Part shown: piece by piece, positions 24,274 through 36,420 of the stretch
Layout: every line of letters starts with the position of its first letter
How positions within the stretch are numbered: the stretch's first letter is position 1
NCBI GenBank assembly: GCA_030159075.1
Contig: BROG01000478.1
Span: forward strand, 250,001 to 314,000
DNA from: Atrina japonica
Lineage: Eukaryota; Mollusca; Bivalvia; Pterioida; Pinnidae
DNA length: 64,000 bases
Reading direction: 5' to 3'
Translations under genes and position numbers: made by a program
Notes under the pieces: generated by a model
The model's input: the letters and a program-made list of their open reading frames with translations, nothing else
The model's database searches: none
What the model was told of the DNA's origin: nothing

Positions 24274-25139
24274 ATACATACATACACACACACACAGAGT
24301 TGAATCGAGATAACTAAATTTTCAATTCACATATTTTCTGTTCTTAGTGGACAGCAAATAGACCTGCTCAGGGTACTGCCTAATTCAAATTGAATCTTAA
24401 GCAATTATTAATTACACTTTCATCTTGGCTCGTTAATGTTAAGTTGATTGTCCTGTGTTTTGCAGGTAAACAAATAATTTTAAGAATGATTTTTGCATAC
24501 AAAATGTAAACCTTCAATGGGAGATGGTAACTTCGAGATAACAAGTGTCAATTTTTTTAATGATTTGATATTTCGAACCAGAAAAATACTTTGAGATTTA
24601 AAGCGAAATTTCGAGATAAAAACTTAGTGATATCTGAAATAAAAGTGGTATAAATATATAGTAAAATAATCGGGACTGGCTTTTCAACTTTGACATAACC
24701 AGAATTTCGACTCAAACGATTTTGACATAACGAGATTACACTGTATATCATTTATAATAAGTAATGATTACTAATTGTAAATATGCAGATTGGGAGCATA
24801 TACTTTCGACATACATGTAATTAATGTTCGACTTGGGAGTTTTCAAACATCTATATGGTTTCATGTATATGTTGTGGAGAGCCTAGACCATAGAAAATAT
24901 CATCAGAAGACAAATGCTAGGCCATTTATTTTTTAGTCCTCTACAGGTAAAAGTGGGACGGGATGGGTATATTCACAATGTAGGTTTTATCTGTATCAGC
25001 TTGTCTCATTAAGGTTTTTGTAACAGTTTGGTAATAGGTCATTATTCACTCAATATTGGTTTTACAGGTAGCAGAGATATGTATTGTTTCATCAATGTTC
25101 TCAGAATGCTTGTTTAATATAACTTTTCTTTTACAAAAG

Positions 25140-25600
25140 TGGATAGTTTCTTTTGAAATAAGAAGGGTCCTGTCACCAGTTCCACAACAGGGTTTTTGTG
25201 ACATCTCTTAATAAGGGCAACCATTTCAGTTGACATACTGTTACAGGGCTTTTTAAAGCAAAATGCATGTGTGTTTTTTCCCAGTTTCATGAAGAAATTC
25301 CCAATATGGTGTACAGACTGCAACGGTAATGAAAAGTCAATTAGTGCAGGGGGAAACCCATTTAAAACAGATTCAAGTACATTTAGATTTACATGTCCGC
25401 AAACTGTTTTCCCAATTTGAAACAAGGTCACAATTACCAATTGCATTGCATATGGCATTTCCCCCAAATTGACAGAAAAAGGTCTGTATTACAATGCTAT
25501 TTCTAATTGTCATTGTTATAGATACTGCTGTGTAGTGGATCTTTCTTTTAAACCCCAAAATATACAACACCAAATCCCATGGTAGATCATATTACATGTA
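25140..25600. repeat. Worn relatives of the 249-bp element
   Basis: GGGTCCTGTCACC, TTTTTTCCCAGTTTCATGAA, GAAATTCCCAATATGG and TTTTCCCAATTTGAAAC are shared phrases, on mixed strands. No intact end was found. Confidence 0.35.
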
Positions 25601-25604
25601 TATA

Positions 25605-25842
25605 CAGGGATTTTCCTTCCTATCATACTGCGACCCATTTCCAATACAAAAACAATGTATTTTTTCCTAATTTGCAGTCGAATTTCCAAAGCAAAATCAA
25701 TTGAAAATGAACATGAACAGATTTTTGTACTTTCACATAGTTTTGTGTATTTCTAGATTTCCCAATTTAAATAAAATGTTGCTAAATTCCCTGATCCAAA
25801 AGGCCCAGGCCCCATTCCCCAGAAATTGTGGAAAATCCATGG
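25605..25842. mobile_element. Second copy of the 249-bp element
   Basis: CAGGGATTTTCC at the left and GGAAAATCCATGG at the right, with GTATATA on both sides. The inner sequence follows 1793-2041 throughout. Related, more worn sequence lies at 13005-13335 and 25150-25600. Confidence 0.62.
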
Positions 25843-25923
25843 TATATATGTTCCTTTATATGAAGCTCTTAGTCTTTAAACAAACGAATATAAACAGCAG
25901 TCATATGCATATAATTCTACATA

Positions 25924-26843
25924 CCGTATTTGACCAAAAAAGGGCGCCGGGCACGGGTAATTGGAGTACAGGGCACCCTTATTTTGACATTTTTTTCTTT
26001 CATGAACCACATTTTGATTACATTGCAAAAAATGGTAAAATACTCCACTATGCAACATTATCTACAGTGTATATAGCTGTTTTTACTGACTTATTCCCCT
26101 GATGTATTTATAGTGGAAAAGAAACAATGTAGCAAAAATTTTTACTGTCAAATTAAGATTTACTGTTTGAACTGTGAGATCAGGAAACAGGCATTACCAG
26201 TACCAGTGATACATGCCTTACACAGATGCTTCAAGTTCACTGAAACTGACAATTTGGACAATTTCTTTGATTTAATATGATCTCTGACATCAAAAGTAAA
26301 AAACTAGTATTATGTGAGATTTTGGTAATTGCAGACAGTTTAAAATGACTACAATAGACAAAATGGGAAGTTTGATTGACAACGCTTCGCTTGAAATCTC
26401 GAACCCAAATTCAATTTTATAAAGTTACTTAACAAATAATTGAACAAGTTTCATATTTCTTTGTAGAAAAAATTGCGATAAGTATTATTTTTGGATAGTG
26501 AATACATTTTAATTGACAGGTATTTATCAAAAGAAGAAAAAAAAAAAGTAACTGACTGGTTTCATTTCGTTTGTCGATGAACATCAATGGCGACCTCCCT
26601 GCATCAAAGAAATCACCGATAGAATCCAAAGTATTGCTTACAATGTAGTTAAAAGATGTTCTTTTGCATTTTTGCGGGTATAGATGATATTTATTGCACC
26701 AAAAAGAAAAAAGTATGATGATGTTTGGCGGTAATCTAAACTAATTAAAAATAAAAAGGTAACATTTCAGTCAATAGATCTACATGAAAAAAATATCCAG
26801 GGCACCTTTATTAGAGCAGGTGCCCTTTCAAGGACAAATACGG
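25924..26843. mobile_element. 920-bp TA-flanked element with CCGTATTTG ends
   Basis: CCGTATTTGACCAAAAAAGG and, inverted, CCGTATTTGTCCTTGAAAGG form ends of over 20 bp, with TA on both sides. GGGCACC motifs are repeated just inside both ends. There is no transposase frame. Two short open frames inside look accidental. Confidence 0.72.
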
Positions 26844-27038
26844 TACTTTGTGTAATTTGCATTTCAATTTTTTTGATATTAAAACATTAAAATAGAAGTT
26901 ATGTTTGAATGTGACAGTACAGAAAAAATATCAGTGTTAAAGCTGTCATCGTAACTTTTAAATAAGTTTTGAATTCAGAAAAAAAAATTGTAATGCTTTT
27001 GACTTGACTTTTTTGTTAAATGTTATCAATAGATATTT

Positions 27039-27313
27039 AGCCAACCTGGCTCAGTCGGTAGTGTACTCGACTCTTGGTCGTGAGTTCCAGTCCAGCCAGC
27101 GGCAGGTTGATTTCCTGTCTTTCAGATGAGACACTAAAAATCAAGTTCCCATGTCACAGTAGTTGTCGGCACGTTAAAGAACCCTCACTGCTCAGTGACT
27201 GTAAGTGCCGAGCATAGGCCAAAATTTGAAGCCCTTCACTGGCATTTGGTGATGTGTCCATATGAGTGAAAGATTCTTAAGTGGGACATTAAACAACAAT
27301 AAACAAACAAAAA
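27039..27313 (+). mobile_element. SINE, full-length copy
   Basis: The head is CCAACCTGGCTCAGTCGG with GTGAGTTCCAGTCC. The centre is GTCACAGTAGTTGTCGGCAC and AAGTGCCGAGCATAGGCC. The tail is AACAATAAACAAACAAA. The copy is 275 bp long. Confidence 0.82.
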
Positions 27314-27340
27314 TCAGTAGAAATTTACTCGCATTTCCAC

Positions 27341-27372
27341 TATAAAAGGCGAGGCGACAGAACGACTGTTAT
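27341..27372 (+). promoter_or_regulatory. Candidate TATA box and start region
   Basis: TATAAAAGG at 27341-27349 matches the TATA consensus and is followed by GC-richer sequence with several CpG. It lies just 3' of a SINE. The next 600 bases are richer in CpG than the surroundings and contain CACAACAG|GTGGGC at 27888, a possible donor of a first exon. No open frame follows. A promoter for the gene at 45538 is possible but unproven. Confidence 0.25.
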
Positions 27373-27949
27373 TTCACACCTGTTCTCCCAAAGTGAAACA
27401 ATGGACAGATGACATGTAATCAAAACATACACTGTACTCAAATCATAAACATTCTGCATTAATTTTTACATCAAAGACTTCAATAAAGATACATAATAAA
27501 TAGATTTTCTAATTAGTTCTAAATTCATTATTTTAGTCTCAGTAAAATAATATTCACTCTGAACGTAAAAATATATAGAATCCTACCAGTAATCTGCTTC
27601 CTTTCGTTACGTTGTTTATATATCGTCACACATTTTGGTAAACTCGGTAAAGTGAGCAGTCGGGTTGTGCACACTTTACCATAGACAAGTTACCACTTCT
27701 CATATTTTTACAAAGACGACAACAAATAAATGTTATAAGAGACATCACTATCAAATTATTCTAAATGATTGCAAGTGGTCCTGTAAAACGGGCCGAGTCT
27801 TTGAATGTATATTTCGGAGTTCACATTGGTCTGTCTTGTCCTTGATTCGTTATTTCGGAAGTGAGGACATTCATATCACAACAGGTGGGCTGAGTTCCTA
27901 TACTTTTATGATTTTCACATGGGGAATTTTGAATTATGTTTGATATTCT

Positions 27950-30026
27950 CATGTTAAAACTGATTAATTACATGCTTGTGAACTGTATATTAGCCAGCGA
28001 AATGTCCAGATAGAGCAAATGAACTTTATTGATGTCAGTATTTATTTTTGACATGCAGGTGAGTTAAACCCAAACTTCATACGTTTGATTTATGTGACTG
28101 TAGTTAGACACTGATTTCGCAGACTCCCTTTTTTATCGTTTGTGGGGCCTTGTTTCTACTCAGAAAACTGAACAAAAACAATGTATGGCTACCAATGGAT
28201 GTAAAACACAGGGGATGTTTCAAAAACTATATTATTATTATTTTTTTTAATTTGATTAAATTGGTTTAAAAATTGAGATAACAGCTTTAATGTATTATTT
28301 TTCTTTCTTTTTTTTGTTACTTTATCTGACATACCAGTGCTTGCAGCCTTCATTTCATTCACATAATTTTGAGTTATTTAGAACAATTTTACAAAATACC
28401 ATACACAAATATTGTAAACTTCTAATCTGTTGAATGCTTCATACAAGTGAAGTTTTTGTCTACCTTGTGTAATGTATAATTACAGAAACATTCGCACACA
28501 TGTGTGTGTTTGTGTGTGATAAATTTATCAACAAAATTTTACTATTTAAAAGTTTATAATACATAGCTCATTTGGTAAATAGAAAATAACAATCACAAAT
28601 GAAATATAAAAACTTTGATATATTTTAAATTTTCCCTTATTGTACCCCAAGCATAAGTGAGTTATAAATGATAGAGACACACACACACACACAGAAGTAT
28701 GAATTTCGGTACACACTGTATAATGGGTCAGTGAGTTTGTTCTTGTGATGCAACAAGCTCCAATCTTGTTCTGTGCGAGTTTTAATATTAAATTGAAGTT
28801 TGACCTTCCTTATTTTTGGTTAAGGTAAAACCGCACACACTTCCACTGTATATATACATGTTATATATAAATAAATCTTGACTACTTTTTCCCCACAACA
28901 GAGGAACATGACACCTTCAACTTGGTGAACTCGGGGAATGTGTATAAATATCTATCTTAGTGACATGTAACAGGTTCATTTAATGCTATGTAATTATGTA
29001 GTTGAACAAAATTATTAGGTCACAATGCAAATTTATACATTCTACAATATAACAGGAAGTCCCGTTTTAAAAGATTTGACGATTTTCTTTGATTTCCAAG
29101 GAGGTCATACAGGATTTTTCTCAGGTAGTTTAATGTTTAACACTACTAATGGACTGTAGTCAAATTTCACTGAGTAGTTGATAAAGAGATTGTCAGTCCC
29201 AGGTCACTAGTGCACAACACCTTTTAAACAGATCATGTTACACTTGTTTACAGGTAAAAATGGCAAGGGAAGTAACCCTGGGATAAGCATATCTAGTATG
29301 CTGTTTGGAATCATAGTCATTATTGACAACAAAGACATGTGTAGATTTGGAACAGTAATGCAAGTTTATCTTAAGACAAAAATAGAAATTGAAAAGTATA
29401 TGTACAAGGTGTTTGCCATTATTATACAAATTTACTTCTTGATTTTGAAATCCTAGATTTATAGACCTACATTATAGAAGGATAAAACTCTCAAGATTAA
29501 AGAGGTATTTAAGTAAAATGCTATCGGCTTTAAACATAGAAATAACTATATATAATACAGGGAAGGGATACAACATTTTTACTTGACAATTAATAGAGAA
29601 TGATAATAGTTGATAGATCACTGGATATATGAGTGTAACAAATGTATGGGGCTTGTGGTGAAGAGGGTTGAAACCAATATCAGTATATGTTTTTGTAAAA
29701 GTGAGAGAAAATTAGTTTATCACTGGATAAAGGCAATACTAACAAGGGTATTGTAGACATAAGTGAAGAACAAATCTAGCAGGACTCTGTGTGTGTGTGT
29801 GTGTGCACGTGTGCATGCATGTGTATCAGGAACTTGAATCCCTTTTTGTTGTCAGTTAAAAATGCTTTCATAAGAAAGGAATATGTTTTGAATTGTATTT
29901 GGGAGGGTTTAAAACTTTCAGGGACTGTGATTACAAGTATACAGAACTGTATTAAACATTAGTATGGAAATTTACATTCTGAAGTCAAAATACTGAAAAG
30001 TTATTTGTTTCAATGCTTTTACATGT
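27950..30026. other. No gene seen
   Basis: AT-rich with short CA/GT tracts (28493, 28678, 29788). Frames of 60-70 codons at 29235-29456 on both strands look accidental. Confidence 0.45.
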
Positions 30027-30330
30027 AGCTCACCTGAGCCAAAGGCAGGAAGAATATATACTTACAGGTTTTCTACGAAGTCTATATTTTTCAGCCAGAT
30101 CGTCACAGGGGTGGATCCAGTGTTGATCTTAATAGGTCCCAGAGGGAATGAAAACATCACTTGTAGGGAATATGATATAAATTTTGGCCTACTGTGTTCC
30201 AGAAAACTTAGTGGTTTTTTTTTAAGTTTACATCAAAGAAACTGTAAAATTATTAATAAAATTGCTATTTTATTAAAAGAAGATCGTAGTCGTAATCAAT
30301 TCTGCATTCAAATATAAAGAGGCCCTCCAG
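30027..30330 (+). repeat. Dispersed bivalve-type repeat, partial
   Basis: TAGCTCACCTGAGCCAAAGG, then TTTTTCAGCCAGATCG and GGGGTGGATCCAG, AATAGGTCCCAGAGGG, shared with 40971-42065. Confidence 0.55.
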
Positions 30331-31069
30331 TACTCGAGATCCTAGTTAATCCCTTTATGATTTTCTGACCTCGATTAGCAGTAATGGCAGCAGCCATTGT
30401 TATAGTTGATTTTCACTGGAACTTCTTTTCTTGGTCTTTTTTATCAGGGTGTATACATCTTATCACTTGTAAGTCACCATAGACATGTACTGGATTGAAA
30501 ATACTGGTGAAACACCCCTGCACATGAATTGACTCATCGGTTGACACAAGAATGTTGTTTGTAAACATCTGGTTTCATTTCCAAGAAAGATAATGAATAG
30601 AATATAGCAGTTCACAATTATTTAAGCTTTACTCTATGTTGAATCATAATCAATGGAGTAAGAGTTCATGACTCTGGTCACTATTTATGAGTGTATGGAT
30701 AATGTTCCCACATTTTCACGAAATATTTACCAAACAAACAAAAGAAAAAAAAAAAACACTTTCCAAAGTTGCTGGGACACACAGTAAGCTATGGACATGT
30801 GGTGATGTAACATTGTTGTATTTTTTGAATGCAACACATCACCTTGGTTTTGAAAAAAGCTGTTTCAGATTTTCTGTGTAAGTTCAGATTTTTGTTTTCA
30901 GATAAACCTAAGTTTTTGATAATTACTGGATGAGTCCATATATGAAAGATTTCTGAAGTGCAAAATAGGCCAAAACATGGTACATTTTTAAAAAAAAATT
31001 TCCCCTCATGACCCAAGGATAAGATTTTTTCAAATTCAGCATATTCTCACTATAGTCACGTGTTTCTCT

Positions 31070-31438
31070 CATTTGACCCTTCAAACCCTGTGAGCCTTTT
31101 GCTTTGTTTGATCTGACTTTACCCATACTTACCAGTAAGTTCTAGTAGCTCATGCATTTCACTCAGGTGACTCTGAAGAATCAGACCCTGTGAGCCTTTT
31201 GCTTTGTTTGATCTGACTTTACCAATACTTACCAGTAAGTTCAAGTAGCTCATGCATTTCACTCAGGTGACCCTAAAGAATCAGACCCTGTGAGCCTCTT
31301 GCTTTGTTTGATCTTAATTTACCGATACTTACCAGTAAGTTCTTGAAGCTCATGCATTTCACTCACATGACCCTTCAGAACCTGTGAGCCTCTTGTTTTG
31401 TTTGATCTGAATTTACCGATACTTACCAGAAAGTTCTA
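31070..31438. repeat. 100-bp tandem array, nearly four units
   Basis: CCTGTGAGCC.CTTGCTTTGT recurs at 31087, 31187, 31287 and 31381. Each unit ends GCATTTCACTCAGGTGAC. In antisense this resembles the start of the dispersed bivalve repeat. Confidence 0.82.
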
Positions 31439-31497
31439 CTTTATTTTGTGAACTTTAAACTTTATTTTGTGAACTTTAAACTTTATTTTGTGAACTT
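31437..31497. repeat. 22-bp repeat, three units
   Basis: CTTTATTTTGTGAACTTTAA occurs three times in a row at the end of the 100-bp array. Confidence 0.75.
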
Positions 31498-31589
31498 CTT
31501 TATTTATTTACAACAATTAACAAACAATTAATGTCACCTTATATGAATGTCTCTTGTTGGCTCTGAGTCTGATGTTGGCATAAGGGGCC

Positions 31590-31680
31590 CTTGCATGGCT
31601 CGAAATTAGCATTGGTCTGCTGGCCCGTTGTCAGTTAATAATAGGGCGGGCCAGTGCATTCTCTCATCTGTACTAGAACC
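31590..31680. repeat. Fragment of a hAT-like end
   Basis: ATGGCTCGAAATTAGCATTG and GGCGGGCCAGTGCATTCTC look like part of a hAT terminus; the opposite end was not found. Confidence 0.3.
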
Positions 31681-31814
31681 ATTGTCCAGTAGTATAAATA
31701 AAGATAATGTTTAAGTGCTCTTTTCAATAATTGATACAATCTTACAAAATAGTCTATTTCATCTTTAGTACAAACTGAAAATTTCCTGTTCCGTCCCTAC
31801 ATTTATAGTTGGTA

Positions 31815-31992
31815 CAATAAAACTTGCTTTAGCGACCACCTGTGTATAAAGACCACCTGGTCATAAAGACTGGTTTTTTGCTGTCCCAAATAGTACCATT
31901 TGTGTATAATCAACCTCTATATAAAGACCACCTCCCTATAAAGACTGGTCTTGTTGTGTCCCTAAGGAGGTCTTTATATACATGTTTCACTG
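31815..31992. mobile_element. TA-type short element
   Basis: The element runs from CAATAAAACTTGC to TGTTTCACTG with TA on both sides. Its middle repeats GACCACCT and TATAAAGACTGGT. Confidence 0.6.
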
Positions 31993-32311
31993 TATTTCTT
32001 AATCAACATCTGCCATAATTTTTTTGTTCTGAGTTTATTGTGGGCAAGTAGAATTTGGATAGGGCTGGTAGATTTTTTTATGCTGTTGTCCCTTGAGCCA
32101 CATGGGAAAAATGTTAAATTCAAGCCCTGCCTTGCTATGGGAAGAAACCGGAGTACACAGAGAAAACCCACATGTCTGACTTTGCAACAGTCATTTTTAC
32201 TTTGTATTAAAATACTTAATATTTTTAGGTTTGTACAAAAATATAAGTAAATTTTATTATAGTGTATGAAAAGCTATTCACTGTATTCATTTATTTTATC
32301 TTTTTTTTCAG

Positions 32312-32377
32312 ATATGAAATTAAATACTGCAGAAAGGCACAAAATGGTGAAGTAAATAATGTCACGAAAGTGTAAAG
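32312..32377 (+). other. Candidate non-coding 5' exon
   Basis: One of the best acceptors in the window, a run of T and C ending TTTTTTTTCAG at 32311, precedes a 66-nt segment that ends AAAG|GTTAGA. It contains a short frame, ATG to TAA, of 14 codons. It could be an untranslated exon of the gene at 45538. The support is splice signals only. Confidence 0.25.
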
Positions 32378-32863
32378 GTTAGAGTTATACAAATGTAGTT
32401 CAAGCAAAATCTCACTCTCTCTCGTCTGTCTGTCCTCCTCCTTCTCCCTCTGTCTTCTTTCTCCCCCCTCCCCAGCCAGTATGATTTTATTAAAACATCT
32501 AAATAAATATTTTCCATCTTCATGCTTTCTTTTGGGTTTTGACTATAACCTTAATTGAACAAATACATTATGATCTACCTTTAATACCTACCTGAATACA
32601 TATATACAAAGTGAACATTCTTTTAAGTATTGTTTCGTTTAGGAAGATAATAAGAGTATGGAAATTCCAGTGGGGTCCCCACTGAAAGTTGATTTGTTTA
32701 CTTTCACACTTGTATTAGTGACATGTGTAGGTGTTATTTATGAGAACATTTTATTTTTATCACTTAAAACAAAAGTTACACCATAACTAAATATAAAATG
32801 GTGGTCTTGGCTTCATAGCTCTAAGAACTACAATAAAACTAAAGATTTTTAGTGCTTTGAAAT

Positions 32864-32985
32864 CTGTAAAATTTGTAAAGTGTAGTGTTTAAAACCAACA
32901 AAATTTGTAGTGTAGACTGTGTAGTGTTTAAACCAACAAAATTTGTAAAGTGAAGTATTTTAAACCAACAAAATTTGTAAAGTGA
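32864..32985. repeat. Short tandem repeat around AAATTTGTAAAGTG
   Basis: About three to four irregular units of AACCAACAAAATTTGTAAAG are present. Confidence 0.65.
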
Positions 32986-33474
32986 GCCATCATTAAACAT
33001 GTTTAGCTTCTAATAATTAAACATATTAGAGTTTACTTGATTGTCAAAATTTTTAAATTTCAAAATCAACTGCATCTTTATAACTGTGATTCTCACATAT
33101 TTTATAAACAAGAACAAATTCTCAGTTTGGTATTGCAAAAACAAAAAAATCCGTTAACAATATCATTTTAATTTATATTTATTTTATGTTTGTGTAAGAA
33201 AATTATCAAAAACCAAATACATCAAAATATGATGAAATAGAAAATGAAAACAAACATAAGGATAACTTTTTTTTTGGTGAAGTAAAAAAGTACTTTAATT
33301 AAATAATTATAATTGACATGGAATTTAAGATTTTTTTGACATACAAGAAATCAAAAGAAAATCAATTTATTTCATGAGATTGAAAAATTCAGAATGGAGA
33401 CATCAAGAGATATGATCACAACTTTTGTTGACAGTTTAGATAATGTGATAAAGAATTGTTGATTTATTCATAGA

Positions 33475-34125
33475 TAATATACGGTAGCAATTTTTGTTTT
33501 CCCTTTCCATATAAGTTTGCCCATGATTATATAACAATATACGGTAGCAATTTTTTTCCCTTTCTTTATAAGTTTGACCATGATTATATAACAATATACG
33601 GTAGCAATTTTTGTTTTCCCTTTCCATATAAGTTTGACCATGATTATATAACAATATACGGTAGCAATTTTTTTCCCTTTCTTTATAAGTTTGACCATGA
33701 TTATATAACAATATACGGTAGCAATTTTTGTTTTCCCTTTCCATATAAGTTTGACCATGATTATATAACAATATACGGTAGCAATTTTTGTTTTGCTTTC
33801 CTTATTAGTTTGACCATGATTATATAACAATATACAGTTGAATTTTTGTTTTCCCTTTCCATATAAGTTTGACCATGATTATATAACAATATACGATAGC
33901 AATTTTTGTTTTCCCTTTCCATATAAGTTTGACCATGATTATATAACAATATACGGTAGCAATTTTTTTCCCTTTCTTTATAAGTTTGACCCTGATTATA
34001 TAACAATATACGGTAGCAATTTTTGTTTTCCCTTTCCATATAAGTTTGACCATGATTATATAACAATATACAGTAGCAATTTTTGTTTTCCATTTCTTTA
34101 TAAGTTTGACAATGATTATATAACA
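33475..34125. repeat. Alternating 60/57-bp array, about 11 units
   Basis: Form A carries TTTTTGTTTTCCCTTTCCAT, form B TTTTTTTCCCTTTCTTTA; both share AAGTTTGACCATGATTATAT and AATATACGGTAGCAA. The order begins A-B-A-B-A, so a 117-bp dimer was amplified. Minus-strand open frames across it are by-products. Confidence 0.88.
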
Positions 34126-34225
34126 ACAGTTTATTCATGAATTAGATATTCTCAGTTATTTTTACATCAGACATTTTTTCCCATTATTGTTACATTTACA
34201 AAATAGGACAGGTGTTATTGTTGAA

Positions 34226-34570
34226 CCTTGTGGTGGTTTAATGGCAGAGCATTTTACTGAGAAGCAGAAGGTCCTGGGTTTTACAAGCGGAAAGTTCTGG
34301 GTTTGATTCCCGGACTGAGTCATACCAAAGACTTCAGAAATGGTATTGACCTTTGTCTCGCCAAGCACTCAGGATATAAAGTGAAAAATACAGGTCTTTC
34401 GGATGACACTTAAAACCAAGGTACCGTGCCACAGAAGGTGTTAGATGTAAAAGAACCCTCTCTGCATTAGCATAGGTCAAAATTATTGGCACTTCATCTA
34501 AAGCTTGTGTAATCTCCATAGAAGTGAAAAATTCTTGACAAGATATAAAATAACAAACAAACAAAACAAA
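34226..34570 (+). mobile_element. SINE, diverged subfamily
   Basis: The head is TGGTGGTTTAATGGCAGAGC and GGTTTGATTCCCGG. The centre is worn (GTGCCACAGAAGGTGTTAG, AAAAGAACCCTC), and the tail is AATAACAAACAAACAAAAC. It is about 70 bp longer than 27039-27313 in the head-centre region. Confidence 0.72.
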
Positions 34571-34646
34571 ATCTTTTGGCGGTCTGTCAGAATCCGTTTG
34601 ACTGTAAAATAAGTAACATGTATACCTACCAGTATCTCAGACCACA

Positions 34647-34699
34647 GGAAAAGATTCTTGAATGACAAGGCTCTGGTTTGTCATTCAGGAATCTTATCC
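34647..34699. repeat. 53-bp hairpin with 22-bp arms
   Basis: GGAAAAGATTCTTGAATGAC pairs with GTCATTCAGGAATCTTATCC around a loop of about nine bases (GGCTCTGGT). Two or three mismatches interrupt the stem. The size is near that of a microRNA precursor, but expression is unknown. Confidence 0.5.
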
Positions 34700-34845
34700 T
34701 TGGATCGAGATTCCTTTGTCATACCCTGAAGGTTGGGGTAGATTCTATTAATCAACACACTCAGCATGTGCTACTTGTTAAAGTGAAGTGGTGAGTTAAT
34801 GTGACCCAATTAACCTGCATGTATTGTATGTGTTCAAAAGTTTTT

Positions 34846-34935
34846 GTCACGGCATCACCATTCTGTACTAGGAATCAAACCTCTGACCTTCTGTTTGCGA
34901 GTTGAATGCTTGACCATGAAACCACCATAAGCTAT
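34846..34935 (-). mobile_element. tRNA-like SINE head, antisense
   Basis: On the minus strand TGGTGGTTTCATGGTCAAGC and GAGGTTTGATTCCTAG are A- and B-box-like, as in 34226-34570, 280 bp away. No SINE body follows. Confidence 0.5.
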
Positions 34936-35284
34936 GACATGAATGACTTACATGTTATTCTCATTCAATTAAACATTGGTTATCTTATAATTTATATTTT
35001 TATGCCCCTGGCCTGAAAGGTCCACCGGGTGCATATAGTGTTTGGATAATCCGTCTGTCTGTCCGCTTACATATAAAGTCGGGACCGGGGGCATTTGTGT
35101 ATCACAAACACATCTTGTTGTATTTGAAGTGATAATTATTTATTGAGGTCGATCTAAAATTGTAATACCTCAATCAAATATAAAACTTTTGTAAATAATC
35201 TTCAATATTACACAGCATTTGTGATAGGATATTGTTGTTAACTAATTATATTCAACATGTGAATGTTTTTATTTTCAATTGAAG

Positions 35285-35342
35285 GCAACTGAAAAGGGGA
35301 TTTCAGGATGCCTTACCCATCAAGCTCATGTAGAACATTGTG
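35285..35342 (+). other. Candidate non-coding 5' exon
   Basis: A T-rich stretch and CAATTGAAG form the acceptor, and TGTG|GTAAGT is a near-perfect donor, giving a 58-nt exon. It carries a short ATG frame that stops after leaving the exon. It lies about 10 kb upstream of the 45458 acceptor, which needs an upstream partner. One frame is fully open, so a coding role in another transcript is possible. Confidence 0.3.
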
Positions 35343-35699
35343 GTAAGTAAATGTTTTAATCGTGAAATATTGCTTTCAATTTTAAAAAAATTTCTTACGA
35401 TGAAATAGGTAGGTGAAAATCTCCACTCTTCTTATGAAATATTTGTGAGTGAAAATCTCTGTTCTTTTGATGAAGTAGTAAGGACTCACCCTGGACTTGG
35501 ACATCTGTTAGCCAAAAAAAAAAAGAAAAATTGCCGACCAAGATTTTGTATTTAACCAATTTCAAATTTGATTAGAGTCAGCTGAATGAACAATTACATA
35601 AAATGTGATTGGTAATTTTAGGCCATCTAAAAACAATATCTGGTTTCCATACAATGAATTTAAAAAAAAAACAAAAAAACTAGCAAACTATTTAGTCAT

Positions 35700-36420
35700 T
35701 TAGCTCATCTGGACTGAAGGGGAGGCAAGTCATCTTTTCTGTCGTCCATCCGTCATCCGTCCTAATCAATTTTTATTACCGCTATTTCTCAAAAAGTATT
35801 GAAGGGATCTCCTCGAACTTTTACATCAAGGTTCCCCCTTGAGGTCTAGGTGAGCATATTGCATTTTCAGAGAGAGAGAGATCAAGAATCCAATATGGCT
35901 GACAAGGGACCATCTTGGATTTTGACCGAAGGAAGTTTGTTACTGCTACTTTTCAGAAAGGTCTGAAGGGATCTCCTTGAAATATGACATGAATGTTCCC
36001 CTTGAGGTCTAGTCGTGCATATCACATTTTTAGAGAGATTGGAATTGAACATGGCTGACAGACAGTCATCTTAGATTTTGACCAAAGGAAGTTTGTTTCT
36101 GCTACTTCTCAGAAAGGACTGATGGGATCTCGTTGAAACTTAACATCAAGGTCTCTCTTAAGAATTAATTATGCATAATGCATTTTCAGAGAGATTGTAA
36201 TCCAATCTGGCAAACAGATGACCATCTTGGACTTTGACCATAGGAAGGTTGTTATTGGTATTTCTCAGAGTGGACTGAAGGGATCTCTTTGAAATATGAC
36301 ATTAAGGTTCCCCTTGAGGTCTAGTTGTGCATATTACATTTTCAGAAGGAACAAAATCCAACAATGCTGGTAGACTGCCATGTTGAATTCCATTCTCTCT
36401 GAAAATGTAATTTATTCAGC
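35700..36420 (+). repeat. Tandem units of about 155 bp
   Basis: Four diverged units share TTTGACCAAAGGAAGTTTGT, TCAGAAAGG.CTGA.GGGATC, GTTCCCCTTGAGGTCTAG and ACATTTTCAGAGAGATTG. The stretch opens TAGCTCATCTGGACTGAAGG. Further units lie at 61165-61264 and 62461-62600. Confidence 0.65.

Noticed and set aside
25701..26102. 133-codon open frame
   Set aside because: It runs across the border of two transposable elements (25605-25842 and 25924-26843), so it cannot be one conserved gene.
27665..27943. 92-codon open frame in a CpG-richer stretch
   Set aside because: No codon bias or domain; more likely promoter or untranslated sequence if anything.
33436..34140. Minus- and plus-strand frames with YNHGQTY-type repeats
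   Set aside because: By-products of the 60/57-bp array.
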